Origin: Nostocoides sp039812405
GTDB taxonomy: Bacteria; Actinomycetota; Actinomycetes; Actinomycetales; Dermatophilaceae
Direction of reading: 5' to 3'
Length of the DNA: 34,435 nt
Assembly: GCA_039812405.1 (NCBI GenBank)
Contig: JBDIAL010000015.1
Location: forward strand, 1 to 34,435
Shown here: positions 7,526-15,644 of the stretch, piece by piece
Position numbering within the stretch: position 1 is the first letter of the stretch
Layout of the letters: the number at the start of each line of letters is the position of its first letter
Made by a program: the position numbers and the translations under genes
Notes under the pieces: generated by a model
Database searches by the model: none
Told to the model about the DNA's origin: nothing
The model's input: only the letters and a program-made list of their open reading frames with translations

Positions 7526-9475
7526 TCAGCCGGGAAAGCCGAGCTGCTCGACGAAGCGGTCGTTGAAGTCGGCACGGTCGCTGAGCTCGACATACTGCAC
7601 CTCCTCCAGCAGCGCCTCGGCGCCGGCCCGTTCGCGGGAGGACAGGAGGGCCATCTTCGCTCCCTCGCCGGCGACGTTGCCGGCGCTCACGATCCGCAGC
7701 ACGGGCAGCTTGGGCACGAGCCCGATCCGGACGGCGGAGGCCGGCGACAGATAGGACCCGAACGACCCGGCGAGCAGCACCTGCTGGACGTCGGACTGCT
7801 CGAGCCCGAGCTCCTCCAGGAGCAGCGCCCAGCCCGTCGCGATCGCACCCTTGGCGAACTGGAGCTCCCGGACGTCGCGCTGCGACAGGTAGACGGTGCT
7901 CGCGACCTCCTCGTCCGGCGTGTGGCGGAAGAGGACGAAGACCCGCTCCTCGCCGATCTTGGCCAGGCGGTCGGCGAGCGCGGGAAGGCGCTGCGCCGCG
8001 ACGTCGTCCGGGATGAAGCGGCCGGTGTCGTCGAGCAGGCCCACCTTGGCCAGCTCGGCCACGGCGTCGACGAGACCCGAGCCGCACAGCCCGCGGGGCT
8101 CGACGTCGCCGATGACGCCGAGGGTCACGGCCGGCGCCCCCTCGGCGGGCTCGGCGACGAGCTTGACGACCTCGATGGCACCGTCGGCCGCCCGCATGCC
8201 GCACCGGATCGCCCCGCCCTCGAACGCCGGGCCCGCGGGGGCGGCGGTCGCGACGATGGTGTCGCCGTCGGAGAGCACGATCTCGCAGTTCGTCCCGACG
8301 TCGATGAACAGGCGGGTCCGCTTGTCGCGGTCCATCCCGCAGGCGAGCATGCCCGCGACGATGTCGCCCCCGACGTAGGCGCCGAGGGCCGGGAAGACCG
8401 CCGCCCGCGCCGCCGGGTGGAGCGACAGGCCGATCTCCGACGCCGGCACCACCGGCCACGAGGCCGTCGACTGGATGAACGGCGCGACCCCGAGCGGCTC
8501 GGGGTCGACCCCGAGGAGCAGAGCGGTCATCGTCGCGTTGCCGGCGACCGCGACCTCGAGCACCTCGCCCGGGTCCACGTCACCCTCCGCGCACACCTCG
8601 GCGGCCAGCTCGCCGAGGGTCGCCTGGGCGAGGTCGCGCAGCCGCGGCAGCGTGTCGGGGTCCATCATCGTCGCGCTGATCCGGGTGATGACGTCCGCGC
8701 CGAACGGCTGCTGCTTGTTGAGCATCGAGGCGACGGCGACGGGTGTCCCGGTCGTCAGGTCGAGGAGCGTCGCGACGACCGTCGTCGTCCCGAGGTCGTA
8801 TGCGATGCCGAGCCGTCGAGCGGTCGTGTCGCCACCCTCGACGTCGACGAGGGACTCGTCGATGATCACCGCCGTCACCTTGAAGTCGTGGTCACGCAGC
8901 ACCTTCGGCAGTCGACGCAGGACATGCAGGTCGGGGGTCAGCTCGAGGTCGTCGATCGCATCGCGGACCCGCTGGAGGTCGGTCCGCTGGTCGGAGAGCG
9001 TCGGCTCGTCGAGCTCGAGGTAGCGCTTCTGGACCGAGGGGCGGAGGATGACCTGCCGGCCCACGCCGACGGTCGCCGCCTTGGGCCGGGTGACGAGGGG
9101 CGGGACGTCGACGGCGAGGTCGGACGTCGCCCGCACGAGGCAGGCCAGCCGCCAGCCGTCGTGGATCTCGGCATCGGTGAAGGTCCGCCGGTCGTGCGAG
9201 GTGACGGGCGACGAGCCGTCGGTGAGCTGCACCTTGCACTTGCGGCAGGTGCCGTGCCCGCCACACGTCGAGTCGATGGCGATGCCGTTCCAGCTCGCCG
9301 CGTCGAACACGCTGACACCGGGCGGGACCCGCACGTCGCGCCCGGACGGTGCGAACCGCAGCAGGACCCGCCCGGTCCCGTCATGGGTGACCTCCGGCGC
9401 GCCGGAGCGGTCGATGAGCCCCTCCCGACGCAGCGCGCTCACGTCGGGTCGCGGCTCCTCCTCCGAGACGCTCAC
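7526..9475 (-). CDS. RACo/RamA-like corrinoid reductive activator (2Fe-2S plus ASKHA, DUF4445)
   Basis: A 649-residue protein that should reduce inactive Co(II)-corrinoid back to Co(I) in an ATP-dependent way. The N-terminal ferredoxin-like domain has the 2Fe-2S ligands C71, C77, C80 and C112 (CGGHGTCRKC...C). The large C-terminal actin/hexokinase-like domain shows IAYDLGTTTVVATLLDL (phosphate 1), VAVAGNATMTALLLG, RLFIDVGTNCEIVLSDG (phosphate 2) and GLCGSGLVDAVAEL. This is the RACo/DUF4445 architecture; RamA of methanogens carries the 4Fe-4S version. The GTG at 9475 overlaps the mtgA stop by four bases (GTGA), so translation is coupled. It needs a low-potential electron donor in an apparently aerobic cell; none is adjacent. 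Confidence 0.92.
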   Translation of the reverse strand: MSVSEEEPRPDVSALRREGLIDRSGAPEVTHDGTGRVLLRFAPSGRDVRVPPGVSVFDAASWNGIAIDSTCGGHGTCRKCKVQLTDGSSPVTSHDRRTFTDAEIHDGWRLACLVRATSDLAVDVPPLVTRPKAATVGVGRQVILRPSVQKRYLELDEPTLSDQRTDLQRVRDAIDDLELTPDLHVLRRLPKVLRDHDFKVTAVIIDESLVDVEGGDTTARRLGIAYDLGTTTVVATLLDLTTGTPVAVASMLNKQQPFGADVITRISATMMDPDTLPRLRDLAQATLGELAAEVCAEGDVDPGEVLEVAVAGNATMTALLLGVDPEPLGVAPFIQSTASWPVVPASEIGLSLHPAARAAVFPALGAYVGGDIVAGMLACGMDRDKRTRLFIDVGTNCEIVLSDGDTIVATAAPAGPAFEGGAIRCGMRAADGAIEVVKLVAEPAEGAPAVTLGVIGDVEPRGLCGSGLVDAVAELAKVGLLDDTGRFIPDDVAAQRLPALADRLAKIGEERVFVLFRHTPDEEVASTVYLSQRDVRELQFAKGAIATGWALLLEELGLEQSDVQQVLLAGSFGSYLSPASAVRIGLVPKLPVLRIVSAGNVAGEGAKMALLSSRERAGAEALLEEVQYVELSDRADFNDRFVEQLGFPG

Positions 9476-10397
9476 CGGGCGACGGCCGCCTCGGGGGTGA
9501 GGGCGGACGCGGCAGCAGCAGCCGCCTCGGCCGCGGCCTGCCGCCTGCGGTGCGTGGAGATCCAGGAGCCGCCCCACTCGTCGTTGCCGAGCAGCAGGTC
9601 CGCGGCGCGCACGGCGTCGACGATCTGCGGGGTCCGGGAGTCCATGATGGCGCTGGTCATCCCGACGGCCATGGCGAGCGGCAGCCAGGAGGCGTTGATC
9701 GCGTGCCGGCCCGGCATCCCGAAGCTCACGTTGGACGCCCCGCAGGTGAGGTTCATGCCCCAGGTGTCGTGGACCCGGCGGATCGTCTCCAGGGCGGTCC
9801 GGCCGACCGTCGAGTCGGCGCCGATCGGCATCGCGAGCGGGTCGATGACGATGTCGTCGATGGAGATGCCGTACTCCTCCGTCGCGACCCGCACGATCTT
9901 CCCGACGAGCTCGATGCGCTTGTCGGCCTCCATGGGGATCTCGTCGTGGTCGTTGGGCAGGGCGATGACCGCGGCGTTGTGCTTCTTGACGAGCGGGAGG
10001 ACCGCGGCGAGCCGCTCGTCCTCGGCCGTCACGGAGTTGACGAGCGCGCGGCCCTCGTAGGCCTCGAGACCGGCCTCGAGCGCCTCGACGACCGAGGAGT
10101 CGATGCAGATCGGCAGGTCGGTGAGCGACTGGACCATCCGGACCGCGGTGACGAGCAGGGTCGGCTCGTCGGTGAGCGGCACGCCCATGTTGACGTCGAG
10201 GACGTCGGCGCCGCCCTCCACCTGCGCCCTGACGTCCCTCTCGATGGCCGAGTAGTCGCCGTCGCGCAGCTGGGCCTGGAAGACCTTGCGTCCCGTGGGG
10301 TTGATCCGTTCGCCGATGATGCAGAACGGCCGGTTCGACGCCATGACGACCTCCTTGGTCGCCGACCGGAGGACCGTCTCGCGGACGGGCACGCCGC

Positions 10398-10401
<4 letters not shown>
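9472..10401 (-). CDS. mtgA: Methyltetrahydrofolate:corrinoid methyltransferase (MtgA-like, pterin-binding)
   Basis: A 309-residue DHPS-fold pterin-binding methyltransferase. Signature segments are IIGERINPTGRK near the N-terminus, GGADVLDVNMGVPLTDE, LPICIDSSVVEALEAGL, ALVNSVTAEDER and MNLTCGASNVSFGMPGRHAIN (asparagines and aspartates that hold the pterin ring). Family members transfer methyl between a corrinoid protein and THF (MetH domain, AcsE, MtgA, MtvA). In this context the direction should be methyl-Co(III) to THF, giving methyl-THF for the metF-like enzyme. The C-terminal tail is alanine-rich (AAAEAAAAAASA). The ATG at 10401 overlaps the mtgC stop in ATGA, so the two are translationally coupled. 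Confidence 0.9.
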
Positions 10402-11059
<658 letters not shown>

Positions 11060-11063
<4 letters not shown>

Positions 11064-11815
11064 GCTGCACCGTCCTTCCGGTGTCGTCCGATCTGAGTTG
11101 ACAAGGTGGTCGCGTGCCCGGCCACAGCCTGGCCGAGCACGCTCATCCGGTCCTGCAGGCGCGCGGTGGGGCCTGAGAGACCAAGTGCAGCAACGCATTC
11201 CCCCTCGACGATAACCGGAGCCGCAATGCCGGTGAGCCCGACCTCCAGCTCGTCGACCGTCGTGGCATACCCGTTGCTCCGTATGCCGGGGAGCTGGGCG
11301 CGCAGGGCGCGCACCGAGCCGAGGGCGGCCCTCGTCGGCTGCTCGAGGGGCCCCTCGGGCAGGGCGAGCACGTGGTGGGCGTACATCACCTTGCCGAGGG
11401 CCGACAGGTGGGCCGGGACCTCGACGCCGAGCCAGTCACGGCTGGCGAGGATGTAGGTGGAGGCGACCTGGGCGATGTGGACGACCGCGCCGCCGTGGAC
11501 GACGCCGACGTTGATCGTCTCGCCCGTGAGGTCGCCGAGCTCCTCCATGACGGGCAGCGCCATCCGCGCCAGCTCCTCGTCGTCGCTGCGCCGGGCGGCG
11601 TACTGGGCGAACAGCTGCCCGGGGAGCCAGGCCCCGGCCGTGTCCCGGCCCAGCAGGCCGGAGCGCTCGAGGGCCGCGAGGAGGCGAGAGGTCGTGCTCC
11701 GGGCGTAGCCGGTCTCGGCACACAGGTCGGAGAAGGTCACCGCAGCATCGGCCCGGACGACGAGCGCGGCGAGGTGCGCCGCGCGGTCGACGGCCTGAGT
11801 ACCGTGGGTGGACAT
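11060..11815 (-). CDS. IclR-family regulator, first gene of the corrinoid operon
   Basis: A 251-residue IclR protein. The N-terminal winged helix is FSDLCAETGYARSTTSRLLAALERSGLL, and the effector domain contains INVGVVHGGAVVHIAQV, LSALGKVMYAHH and VGLTGIAAPVIVEG...ALGLSGPTARL. ATG 11815 is preceded by GAGGA. It overlaps mtgC by four bases and faces mtgB across a 238-bp divergent region carrying an IclR-type palindrome (11897-11912), so autoregulation and control of both mtg transcripts is the simplest model. The likely effector is betaine or a demethylated derivative; that is inference. Confidence 0.92.
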
Positions 11816-12053
11816 CCTGCTCGTGTTCCTCGTGTGGTGGTGCCGGGTGGTGCGCTGGCGACGGGTGCCTCCGGCCTCGACCACTGTGCCAGATTATGGA
11901 ACCGCTGTTCCACATGATGAGGCTAAGATGCGAGCGGGGTCGGCGTCAAGGCGGTGCGCCATCCGTCACGGCATGGCATACCGTCGTCACGTCCCACCCC
12001 CTGTCCCGCAAGGTGTCACGTCGAGCTGCGCGCAGCGCACCAGGAGTCGTCCG
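11816..12053. promoter_or_regulatory. Divergent iclR-mtgC / mtgB promoter region
   Basis: This 238-bp region separates the leftward IclR-corrinoid operon from the rightward mtgB. It contains the IclR-like box at 11897-11912 inside a locally AT-richer stretch (about 11890-11930, with AGATTATGG and GATGAGGCTAAGAT that could serve as promoter elements). A second, weaker sequence at 11953-11969 (GGTGC-N7-GTCAC) shares 15 of 17 bases with the site at 14678-14694. The mtgB Shine-Dalgarno AGGAG is at 12042-12046. Confidence 0.55.
11897..11912. promoter_or_regulatory. IclR-type operator TGGAAC-N4-GTTCCA
   Basis: A perfect 6-bp inverted repeat with a 4-bp spacer (TGGAACCGCTGTTCCA). It contains the TGGAA-N6-TTCCA arrangement known for operators of IclR-family proteins such as E. 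coli IclR. It lies 82 bp upstream of the adjacent IclR gene's start and about 140 bp upstream of mtgB, in the only shared promoter region of the mtg genes. Confidence 0.6.
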
Positions 12054-13493
12054 ATGTTCCAGAACGTCATGCCCCGCTACGAGATCCTCTCCGAGGACGC
12101 GTTGGCCAAACTCGATGCCGGGTGGCGCCGGATCGTCACCGAGATCGGTGTCGAGTTCATGAGCGACCGGGCGCTGGAGCTGTTCCGCGCCGCGGGGCAG
12201 CGCGTCGAGGACCACACCGTCTTCCTCGACCCCGAGTTCGTCCTCGAGCAGGTCGCCAAGGCGCCGCACGAGTTCGACGTCCAGGCCCGCAACCCGGAGC
12301 GGTCGGTCCACATCGGCGGCGACTCCATGGTGTTCGGCGCGGTCTACGGCCCGCCCTTCGTCCGCCAGGGCGACGTCCGGCGCGACGGCACGATGGAGGA
12401 CTACCGCAACTTCCTCAAGCTGGCGCAGAGCTTCGACGTCCTCGACTCGGCCGGCGGGGTCGTCAACGAGCCCAACGACACCCCACTCGACAGCCGGCAC
12501 CTCGACATGACCTACGCCCTGCAGACGCTGACCGACAAGATCTACATGGGCAACGTCGTCTCCGGGGTCAACGCCGCCGACACCATCGCCATGGGCGCCA
12601 TCCTCTTCGGCGGCCGCGACAAGATCGAGGAGACGCCCTGCTCGATCTCCCTCATCAACTGCAACAGCCCACTGCGCTGGGACGACCGGATGCTCGACGC
12701 GCTCTTCGAGTATGCCGCCGCCGCCCAGCCCGTCGTCCTCACCCCCTTCCTCCTCATGGGCGCGATGTCGCCCGTCACCATCCCGGCCGCGCTCGTCCAG
12801 CAGATCGCCGAGGCGCTGTCGGGCATCGCGCTCGCCCAGCTCATCCGGCCCGGGTGCCCGGTCATCTTCGGCTCGTTCCTGTCCAACATCGACATGCAGA
12901 GCGGGTCGCCGACCTTCGGCACGCCGGAGTCGGGCATCGGGCTGCTGTGCACCGGCCAGATCGCCCGCCACTTCGGGCTGCCCTTCCGCTCCGGCGGCGG
13001 GCTCACGTCCTCCCAGCTGCCCGACGCGCAGGCCGGCTACGAGGCCCTCATGACCCTCATGCCGACCTTCCTCGCCGGCACCAACTGGGTCATGCACACG
13101 GCGGGCTGGCTCGACGGCGGACTCGTCGCCTCCTTCGAGAAGTTCGTCATCGACTGCCAGATCGCCGAGATGCTGCAGGTCGAGTTCACCCCGCTGGAGA
13201 TCGACGAGGGGTCACTCGCCTTCGATGCCCACCAGGAGGTCGGGCACGGCGGCCACTTCCTCGGCGCCATGCACACGATGGAGCGCTTCCGCACCTGCTT
13301 CTACCGCCCGTTCCTCTCCTCGTCCGACAACTACGAGAAGTGGATGCGCAACGGCGCTCTCGACGCGGCGGCCCGGGCCGGCCAGATCGCCAAGGCGCGG
13401 ATCGAGGCCTACGAGCCGCCGCCCATCGACGAGGCGACCCGCCTCGAGCTCGAGGAGTACGTCATCCGGCGGCGCGCCGAGCTCGGCGACTGA
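12054..13493 (+). CDS. mtgB: MttB-superfamily (non-pyrrolysine) methyltransferase, probable glycine betaine:corrinoid methyltransferase
   Basis: A 479-residue member of the trimethylamine methyltransferase (MttB) superfamily. The full length is read without any in-frame TAG, so unlike methanogen MttB it has no pyrrolysine; non-Pyl members include MtgB of Desulfitobacterium, which demethylates glycine betaine. Family-like segments are LDSAGGVVNEPND, CPVIFGSFLSNIDMQSGSPTFGTPES, FRSGGGLTSSQLPDAQAGYE (311-330, around the Pyl-equivalent region) and VGHGGHFLGAMHTM near the C-terminus. ATG 12054 has AGGAG seven bases upstream; a longer frame to 11808 crosses the promoter region and is rejected. Neighbours that make or import betaine support betaine as substrate, but other quaternary amines (carnitine, proline betaine, choline) cannot be excluded. 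A strong hairpin follows the gene. Confidence 0.88.
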   Translation: MFQNVMPRYEILSEDALAKLDAGWRRIVTEIGVEFMSDRALELFRAAGQRVEDHTVFLDPEFVLEQVAKAPHEFDVQARNPERSVHIGGDSMVFGAVYGPPFVRQGDVRRDGTMEDYRNFLKLAQSFDVLDSAGGVVNEPNDTPLDSRHLDMTYALQTLTDKIYMGNVVSGVNAADTIAMGAILFGGRDKIEETPCSISLINCNSPLRWDDRMLDALFEYAAAAQPVVLTPFLLMGAMSPVTIPAALVQQIAEALSGIALAQLIRPGCPVIFGSFLSNIDMQSGSPTFGTPESGIGLLCTGQIARHFGLPFRSGGGLTSSQLPDAQAGYEALMTLMPTFLAGTNWVMHTAGWLDGGLVASFEKFVIDCQIAEMLQVEFTPLEIDEGSLAFDAHQEVGHGGHFLGAMHTMERFRTCFYRPFLSSSDNYEKWMRNGALDAAARAGQIAKARIEAYEPPPIDEATRLELEEYVIRRRAELGD

Positions 13494-13511
13494 TCCGGCC
13501 AGGGCCGGCCC

Positions 13512-13539
13512 CGGCAGACGGTGCCCGGCAGACGGTGCC
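13512..13539. repeat. 14-bp tandem duplication downstream of mtgB
   Basis: CGGCAGACGGTGCC is repeated twice head to tail between the mtgB stop and its terminator hairpin. It looks like a recent slippage duplication in non-coding DNA. Confidence 0.8.
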
Positions 13540-13540
13540 C

Positions 13541-13574
13541 GGGTGGCGCCGCCCCGTCCGGGGCGGCGCCACCC
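13541..13574 (+). terminator. Strong hairpin after mtgB
   Basis: A perfect 15-bp stem (GGGTGGCGCCGCCCC and its complement) with a 4-base GTCC loop, 47 bp after the mtgB stop. There is no U-run, as is common for actinobacterial intrinsic-like terminators. It sits between the convergent mtgB and purU and could serve both strands. Confidence 0.75.
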
Positions 13575-13755
13575 GCACGTTGAGCGGGGCGCGGACCGGG
13601 AACCCCCACCGGTCTGCGCCCCGAGGTCGCCTCGAGGGCGTCCCTCCTCCGCACCGTCCGGTCGTCCCGCCTGCGCGTCACCCTCGACCATGAAGAGGCC
13701 GCACCCGCCCGTCCTGATACACCGCGCGGCATGCCGTGCGCGGGCCGGAGCGCTC
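13575..13755. other. Intergenic stretch between mtgB terminator and purU
   Basis: No gene is supported. Open frames crossing it have no recognisable domain and are arginine/proline-rich. Apart from the hairpin before it and the tandem duplication after it, I see no structure. Confidence 0.5.
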
Positions 13756-13798
13756 GGGCACCGTCAGCTGAACACGTGGGGCACCGTCAGCTGAACAC
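13756..13798. repeat. 23-bp-period tandem duplication of the purU 3' end
   Basis: A 20-bp unit (GGGCACCGTCAGCTGAACAC) occurs at 13756-13775 and 13779-13798. The right-hand copy contains the purU stop and its last codons; the left copy lies just beyond the gene. The purU reading frame is unaffected because its stop lies in the first copy met by the ribosome. Confidence 0.85.
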
Positions 13799-14650
13799 CA
13801 CGGTCCGGTCGGTGTTGAGGAGCACCCGGCTCTCGGCGTGCCAGCGCACGGCCCGGGAGAGCACCCGCGACTCGACCTCCTCGCCGGCCCCGACGAGGTC
13901 CTCGGCCGTCATCCGGTGGTCGACGCGCACGACGTCCTGCTCGATGATCGGGCCCTCGTCGAGGTCGGCCGTCACGTAGTGGGCCGTCGCCCCGACGAGC
14001 TTGACCCCGCGCGCGAAGGCCTGGTGATAGGGCTTGGCCCCCTTGAAGCTCGGCAGGAACGAGTGGTGGATGTTGATGATCCGCCCCGACAGGTCGCGCG
14101 ACAGGTCGTCGGAGAGCACCTGCATGTAGCGGGCGAGGACGACGAGGTCGATGCCGAGGTCGGCGACGAGCCCACGCAGCCTCGCCTCCGCCTGCGGCTT
14201 GGTGTCGGCCGTGATGGGGATGTGGTGGTAGGGGATGCCGTAGGAGCGGACGAGCGGCTCCATGTCGGGGTGGTTGGACACGACGGCCGGGATCTCGATG
14301 TTGAGCTGGCCGCTGCGCCACCGGAAGAGGAGGTCGTTGAGGCAGTGCCCGAACTTGCTCACCATGATGAGGGTCCGGTAGGGCGCGGTGGCGTCCCACA
14401 TCTCCCAGGTCATGCCGAGGCGCTCGGCGAGCGGCGCGAAGGCGGCCCGCAGGTCCTCCAGCCCGTCGCTCCCGTCGGCCATCGACACGTCGATCCGCAT
14501 GAAGAACAGCCCGCCCCGGGGGTCGTCGAACTGCTGGCTCTCCTCGATGTTCGCTCCGTGCTCGAAGAGCAGTCGGGTCACCTGCGCGACGATGCCCGGC
14601 TGGTCCGGGCAGGACAGGGTGAGCACGATGTGACCGCGGGCAGGCGGCAT
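13787..14650 (-). CDS. purU: Formyltetrahydrofolate deformylase
   Basis: A 287-residue enzyme hydrolysing 10-formyl-THF to formate and THF. The N-terminal ACT domain (VLTLSCPDQPGIVAQVTRLLFEHGANI, residues 9-35) is followed by the formyltransferase domain with NIHHSFLPSFKGAKPYHQAF and HYVTADLDEGPIIEQD; the catalytic triad should be N193, H195 and D231. Start at 14650 has GGAGG eight bases upstream; a longer frame is antisense to the divergent regulator gene. In E. coli PurU balances THF pools; beside demethylation genes it is best explained as regenerating free THF when betaine methyl groups are being poured into folate. It diverges from the second IclR gene, sharing the tandem GCAAC sites at 14678-14713. 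Confidence 0.94.
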   Translation of the reverse strand: MPPARGHIVLTLSCPDQPGIVAQVTRLLFEHGANIEESQQFDDPRGGLFFMRIDVSMADGSDGLEDLRAAFAPLAERLGMTWEMWDATAPYRTLIMVSKFGHCLNDLLFRWRSGQLNIEIPAVVSNHPDMEPLVRSYGIPYHHIPITADTKPQAEARLRGLVADLGIDLVVLARYMQVLSDDLSRDLSGRIINIHHSFLPSFKGAKPYHQAFARGVKLVGATAHYVTADLDEGPIIEQDVVRVDHRMTAEDLVGAGEEVESRVLSRAVRWHAESRVLLNTDRTVVFS

Positions 14651-14677
14651 ACGGCAGGCCTCCATCTCGTATGCCGT

Positions 14678-14713
14678 GGTGCGCCATCCGCAACCGGACG
14701 CGACATACGCAAC
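14678..14713. promoter_or_regulatory. Tandem operator-like sites between purU and the second iclR
   Basis: Two 17-bp imperfect palindromes, GGTGC-N7-GCAAC (14678-14694) and GACGC-N7-GCAAC (14697-14713), are separated by 2 bp, giving a 19-bp period. This matches the arrangement at 23281-23316 and 5056-5091. The location in the divergent region suggests autoregulation of the IclR gene and control of purU (inference). Confidence 0.55.
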
Positions 14714-14752
14714 GAGAGAACGGTAGTCGAGGGATGGCCCGACGGGAAGAGG

Positions 14753-15562
14753 ATGGACTACTGTCTCGCCATGCGCAACGCCGATGACGATCGGGCGAGC
14801 ACCGTCCAGTCCGTCGACCGTGCCGTGACGATCCTCGAGCTGCTGGCCCAGCACGGCGCGCTCGGGGTCACGGCCCTCGCCAAGCACCTCGGGGTGCACA
14901 AGAGCACGGCGAGCCGGCTCGTCGGCGCGCTCGAGCATCGCAGCCTCGTCGAGCAGATCGAGGAGCGGGGGCAGTATCGCCTCGGCCCCGGGATCCTGCG
15001 CCTCGCGGGGGCGACGAACGCGCGGCTCGACCTCGTGGAGCAGGCGCGTCCGGTATGCCGTGCGCTCGCCTCCGAGACCGGCGACACCGTCAACGTCACC
15101 GTGCTCGACCGGGGCACCGCCTACTACATCGACCAGGTGAGCGGCTCCCCCCGGAACACCTCGTACAACTGGGTCGGACAGCACATCCCGCTCCACGCGA
15201 CGAGCAACGGCAAGATCCTCGTCAGCGAGATGTCCGAGCCGGAGCTCACCCGCACCCTCGGCGACCTCGTGTCCTACACCGACGCGACGGTCACCGACCG
15301 CGGACTCCTCGACGAGCAGCTCGCCTCCGCCCGATCGCTCGGTTTCGCCGTCGCCCACGACGAGCTCGACGTCGGACTCACCGCGATCGCCGCGCCGATC
15401 CGCAATGCGCACGGTGAGATCGTCGCATCAATCAGCTTGTCCGGCCCCACTTTCCGGCTCACCCAGCAGGAGGTCGACCGGGTCGCTCCCATGGTCGTCA
15501 CGGCCGGTCACGACATCTCGGCGCGCCTGGGCTGGCTGGCCTTCTCGGAGGAGATGTCTTGA
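14753..15562 (+). CDS. IclR-family regulator, candidate controller of the C1 regulon
   Basis: A 269-residue IclR protein. The winged helix runs VQSVDRAVTILELLAQHGALGVTALAKHL with the recognition segment GVHKSTASRLVGALE; the effector domain has VNVTVLDRGTAYYIDQVSG, LHATSNGKILVS and VGLTAIAAPIRNAHGEIVASISLSGP. The start is uncertain: ATG 14753 follows a purine-rich GGGAAGAGG, and ATG 14771 would shorten the protein by six residues. It diverges from purU and is followed after 82 bp by the betaine aldehyde dehydrogenase gene. The palindromes GTTGC-N7-GCAAC flank it on both sides and recur before other C1 genes, making it the likely local regulator of choline and betaine use. It is clearly a different IclR subgroup from the mtg operon regulator. 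Confidence 0.92.
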   Translation: MDYCLAMRNADDDRASTVQSVDRAVTILELLAQHGALGVTALAKHLGVHKSTASRLVGALEHRSLVEQIEERGQYRLGPGILRLAGATNARLDLVEQARPVCRALASETGDTVNVTVLDRGTAYYIDQVSGSPRNTSYNWVGQHIPLHATSNGKILVSEMSEPELTRTLGDLVSYTDATVTDRGLLDEQLASARSLGFAVAHDELDVGLTAIAAPIRNAHGEIVASISLSGPTFRLTQQEVDRVAPMVVTAGHDISARLGWLAFSEEMS

Positions 15563-15589
15563 CCGACGGCCCTTCGCACGCCATTGTGT

Positions 15590-15626
15590 GTTGCGTCAGA
15601 CACTCGCATGTTGCGCTCTGAGCAAC
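15590..15626. promoter_or_regulatory. GTTGC-N7-GCAAC operator-like site upstream of betB
   Basis: A perfect palindrome GTTGC-GCTCTGA-GCAAC at 15610-15626 (extendable to TGTTGC...GCAACA) plus an extra half-site GTTGC at 15590-15594. It ends 18 bp before the GTG of the aldehyde dehydrogenase, so a bound regulator would cover the promoter or leader. Confidence 0.6.
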
Positions 15627-15644
15627 ACGCGGAATGGAGGTCCC

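Noticed and set aside
12054..13493. Pyrrolysine-containing MttB
   Set aside because: The reading frame has no in-frame TAG over its full family length, and no pylT/pylS/pylBCD genes are seen; it is a non-Pyl member.
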